DNA from: Candidatus Stahliibacteriota bacterium CG08_land_8_20_14_0_20_40_26
GTDB taxonomy: Bacteria > Hydrothermota > UBA3073
DNA length: 15,562 nucleotides
Reading direction: 5' to 3'
NCBI GenBank assembly: GCA_002774315.1
Contig: PEYP01000073.1
Span: 1 to 15,562 of the forward strand
A program made the position numbers and the translations under genes. Shown piece by piece: positions 13,314 to 15,562 of this stretch. The notes beneath the pieces are model-generated. The model did not search any database, had not been told where the DNA came from, and was given only the letters and a program-made list of their open reading frames with translations. Each line of letters opens with the position of its first letter. Within the stretch, counting starts at the first letter, position 1.

Positions 13314-13416
13314 TTTTGACGCTGATTTACGCCGATAACTTCTTTTTTGGGACGCAGATTAACGCTGATAAAAACTGATTTTTTTATTTTATGAAATCTG
13401 TGTTAATCCGCGTCTA
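13314..13416. repeat. Dispersed repeat forming a long imperfect hairpin at the tpiA stop
   Basis: GACGCAGATTAACGCTGAT (13351-13369) pairs with ATCTGTGTTAATCCGCGTC (13396-13414) at 16 of 19 positions, and a further related unit starts at 13319 (GACGCTGATTTACGCC). The outer end of the hairpin overlaps the tpiA stop codon TAG (13416-13414). The core also occurs at 8181-8202 beside hutH. Confidence 0.75.
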
Positions 13417-14184
13417 ATATCTTGTTCTCTTTGACGCTGCTATTATTATTTCAAGAAAGGAATTTGCCTTTATACTCGCTCCTCCCACAAGTCCTCCGTC
13501 TATATCCTCTTTCTCAATAAGGGAGGAGATGTTATGGGGCTTGATGCTGCCACCATAAAGAATTCTTATCTTCTCTGCGCTCTTATTCCCAAACTTCTCT
13601 CCAATCCAGTTCCGTATAAACCGATGCATCTTATTCGCTACATCTGGCTCACAGGTTCTACCTGTGCCAATTGCCCAGACAGGTTCATATGCTATTGTTA
13701 TTTTTTGAATATAATCTTCTGGTATGTCAGAGAGACTCCCTTCCAGTTGTCTTTTTACGACATCAAATGCCTTACCATTTTCCCTTTCTTCCAGTTTCTC
13801 TCCTGCACAGAGTATCGCGTTCAGACCTACACTTACCGCAGATTTTAGTTTCATTCCAATAATATCTTCCGTTTCAGCAAAATACTGTCTTCTTTCAGAG
13901 TGACCCATGATCACATACTCACATCCCACATCAATGAGAAAGAGTGGTGAAATCTCTCCTGTATATGCCCCTTCCATTTCATAGAAGCAGTTCTGGGCAC
14001 CGAGTTTTACCGATGAGTCCTTTATGGTTTCATAGACCCTCATAAGTGCAGTAAAAGGAGGACATATCAATACATCAACATTATTAATATCCCTGACACC
14101 CTCCTTGATATTGCGGGAGAGTTGCACAGCGTCTTTCCCTCCCTTATTTAACTTCCAGTTACCTGCAATTAACGGCTTTCTCAT
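13414..14184 (-). CDS. tpiA: Triosephosphate isomerase
   Basis: This enzyme interconverts dihydroxyacetone phosphate and glyceraldehyde 3-phosphate in glycolysis and gluconeogenesis. The 256-residue product has the catalytic set in the right places: Lys11 in AGNWKLN, His95 in MGHSERRQYF, and Glu167 in AYEPVWAIGTG. The phosphate-binding segments RILYGGSIKP and GGLVGGASI follow near the end. It starts three bases after the stop of the LolD-like gene, with no strong ribosome-binding site, so translation is probably coupled. The stop codon TAG is formed at the edge of a dispersed repeat. Confidence 0.97.
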   Translation of the reverse strand: MRKPLIAGNWKLNKGGKDAVQLSRNIKEGVRDINNVDVLICPPFTALMRVYETIKDSSVKLGAQNCFYEMEGAYTGEISPLFLIDVGCEYVIMGHSERRQYFAETEDIIGMKLKSAVSVGLNAILCAGEKLEERENGKAFDVVKRQLEGSLSDIPEDYIQKITIAYEPVWAIGTGRTCEPDVANKMHRFIRNWIGEKFGNKSAEKIRILYGGSIKPHNISSLIEKEDIDGGLVGGASIKANSFLEIIIAASKRTRY

Positions 14185-14187
14185 CTT

Positions 14188-14859
14188 TTATCTTACAGGC
14201 TCAAGCCTGCCGTCAGCCAATTTGAATACACGATCTGCTATCTCCTTCATAGATTCTTTATGTGTCACTATAACAAATGTACGCTCAGTTTCTGTAGCAA
14301 TTTTTCTTATTAAATTATGGAGGGATAAGGAGAGTTCTCTATCCAGATTCCCCGATGGTTCATCAGCAAGCACAATAGACGGGTCATTTGCGAGTGCCCT
14401 TGCTACTGCGACACGTTGCCTCTCCCCCCCTGAAAGTTGAGATGGTAGATGGCTTTTTCTGTGTGCAATCAATACCAGCTCAAGGATTTCTTTTGCTCTT
14501 TCTATTCTGTTCTCACCTCTTATCCATAGAGGCATAGCTACATTCTCAAGTGCTGTAAATTCTGGCAAGAGGTGATGAAATTGAAATATAAAACCTATTT
14601 TTTTATTTCTGATAATTGCGAGTTCCTTGCCATTGTGGTCAAATAGGCTTTCTCCATCAATGAATACCTCTCCGGCAGTAGGTCTCAGGAGTCCACCAAG
14701 GATATAGAGGAGTGTAGACTTACCAGAACCAGATGGTCCTACAATCACGATGATTTTACCCTTTTTGACTGTCAGAGAAACATCTTTGAGAACGATAAGC
14801 TCTCCAGAATCCTCTTTGTACCTTTTATGTAGTGAGCGTGCCTCGAGTACAAACTCCAT
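14188..14859 (-). CDS. lolD: LolD-like ABC transporter ATPase
   Basis: This 223-residue ATP-binding subunit belongs to the LolD/MacB-type family, in which LolD powers release of lipoproteins from the inner membrane. Motifs are Walker A GPSGSGKST (41-49), the Q-loop segment IFQFHHLLPEFTALENV (Gln93), signature LSGGERQ (142-148), Walker B IVLADE (162-167) and switch His200. The FHHLLPEFTALENV wording is typical of LolD itself. No LolC/LolE permease gene is adjacent in the window, so partner and exact substrate are inferred. The ATG at 14859 has GGAGG 12 bases upstream. It ends three bases before tpiA, indicating an operon. About 166 bases separate it from rpsG, with no clear promoter or gene. 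Confidence 0.87.
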   Translation of the reverse strand: MEFVLEARSLHKRYKEDSGELIVLKDVSLTVKKGKIIVIVGPSGSGKSTLLYILGGLLRPTAGEVFIDGESLFDHNGKELAIIRNKKIGFIFQFHHLLPEFTALENVAMPLWIRGENRIERAKEILELVLIAHRKSHLPSQLSGGERQRVAVARALANDPSIVLADEPSGNLDRELSLSLHNLIRKIATETERTFVIVTHKESMKEIADRVFKLADGRLEPVR

Positions 14860-15025
14860 ATTTTATCCGTTCCTCCACCCAGGTCCATTTGGAGGAGCTA
14901 CTATCAATCTAAAATTCATTCACCGGGGAAGACGATCTATGTATTGAAAGTCCTTTATGGTTTATTAAAGCAACAGAATAAAATATAGTATACAAATTGA
15001 CCGAAGAAGACAGGTAAGTCTTTGA

Positions 15026-15496
15026 TTACCATTTAAACTGTGCAAAGACACGATTTGCCTCTGCCATACGGTGTGTATCCTCCTTTTTCTTTATTGCATT
15101 TCCTTCCCTCTTAGATGCAGCTATGATTTCATCGGCCAATTTATCATGCATTGGTCTACCTTGAGCTGTTTTAGCAGCGTCTAACATCCATCTTATAGCA
15201 AGCGATATACGTCTTTCCTTTCTTACCTCCATCGGTACCTGATATGTAGCACCACCAATCCTTCTGGGCTTCACCTCGACCATTGGTTTAACATTTTCTA
15301 TAGCTTGATTGAATATATCAATTCCAGGTTTGCCCGTTTTTTTTTCTATTGTTTTGAGTGTCTCATAAAATATCCTCTGGGCAAGTCCTTTTTTACCATC
15401 CTTCATAAGACAGTTAATAAATTTATGTGCAAGGACACTACCATATTCATATTCGGGTAGTATTTCCCTTTTTTCTGGTCTTTTTCTCCTGGGCAT
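15026..15496 (-). CDS. rpsG: 30S ribosomal protein S7
   Basis: S7 nucleates assembly of the head of the small ribosomal subunit and contacts 16S rRNA. The 156-residue product starts MPRRKRPEKREILPEYEYGS and contains MKDGKK, PRRIGGATYQVPMEV, a typical S7 signature block, and a C-terminal HRMAEANRVFAQFKW. The frame extends two codons further, but the ATG at 15496 has a strong ribosome-binding site (GAGGAGGT) with proper spacing and gives the standard N-terminus. The rest of the str operon (rpsL upstream) is not visible: bases 15503-15562 show no recognisable S12 end. fusA does not follow it here. Confidence 0.97.
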   Translation of the reverse strand: MPRRKRPEKREILPEYEYGSVLAHKFINCLMKDGKKGLAQRIFYETLKTIEKKTGKPGIDIFNQAIENVKPMVEVKPRRIGGATYQVPMEVRKERRISLAIRWMLDAAKTAQGRPMHDKLADEIIAASKREGNAIKKKEDTHRMAEANRVFAQFKW

Positions 15497-15562
15497 TAAC
15501 ACCTCCTCTGGGTAAAATCAAGATTTTTGATTAGTTCTCTAATTTTGTATATAAGTTTAACA

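Noticed and set aside
14193..14215. Small GC-rich palindrome near the end of the LolD-like gene
   Set aside because: It lies within normal C-terminal codons of the ATPase (GRLEP) and has only a six-base stem, so it needs no separate explanation.
14863..14919. 18-codon frame ending three bases before the LolD-like gene
   Set aside because: The position would suit a leader peptide, but there is no ribosome-binding site, it follows directly on a TGA, and the peptide is not recognised; chance is the simpler explanation.

Overview
All fourteen recognisable genes lie on the minus strand, so transcription runs from high to low coordinates. The DNA is AT-leaning. The gene content points to a Gram-negative (LolD-like lipoprotein-export ATPase), anaerobic bacterium (large 2-hydroxyacyl-CoA dehydratase-type activase) that is not a typical Firmicute (L27 starts directly with MAHKKG and has no cleavable N-terminal extension). 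The mixture of housekeeping genes separated by short repeats suggests an uncultivated lineage. I cannot name the phylum from sequence alone.

Layout in transcription order. (1) 15496-12958: rpsG (S7), a LolD-like ABC ATPase and tpiA in tight succession, then secG. (2) 12701-11905: rplU (L21), rpmA (L27) and a UlaG/UPF0173-like metallo-hydrolase, ended by a strong inverted-repeat terminator at 11191-11249. (3) 11178-8208: a fused O6-alkylguanine-DNA alkyltransferase/MazG protein and an elongation factor G that is not next to rpsG. (4) 8167-2331: histidine ammonia-lyase (hutH) and a 1407-residue two-module acyl-CoA dehydratase activase. (5) About 550 bases without a gene, holding a promoter-like site, degenerate direct repeats and hairpins. 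(6) 1778-1: a solitary beta-class DNA methyltransferase and a truncated membrane protein with an FN3-like domain, which has its own perfect consensus promoter.

Working together: the window covers translation (S7, L21, L27, EF-G), secretion and envelope (SecG, LolD-like), glycolysis (TpiA), nucleotide/DNA housekeeping (Ogt-MazG), amino-acid fermentation (HutH, activase) and DNA modification. No mobile element, CRISPR array, tRNA or rRNA was seen.

The most unusual content is between genes. Nearly every wide junction carries a short repeat: a CCACAGAT/GACGCRGATTAACGC-like dispersed family, 7- and 8-base tandem arrays, a 17-base exact duplicate 5.8 kb apart, and GC-rich, partly palindromic inserts of about 20 bases that interrupt other repeats. 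Several of these abut start or stop codons. The Ogt-MazG fusion is the most interesting protein. I found no convincing multi-gene undescribed system.
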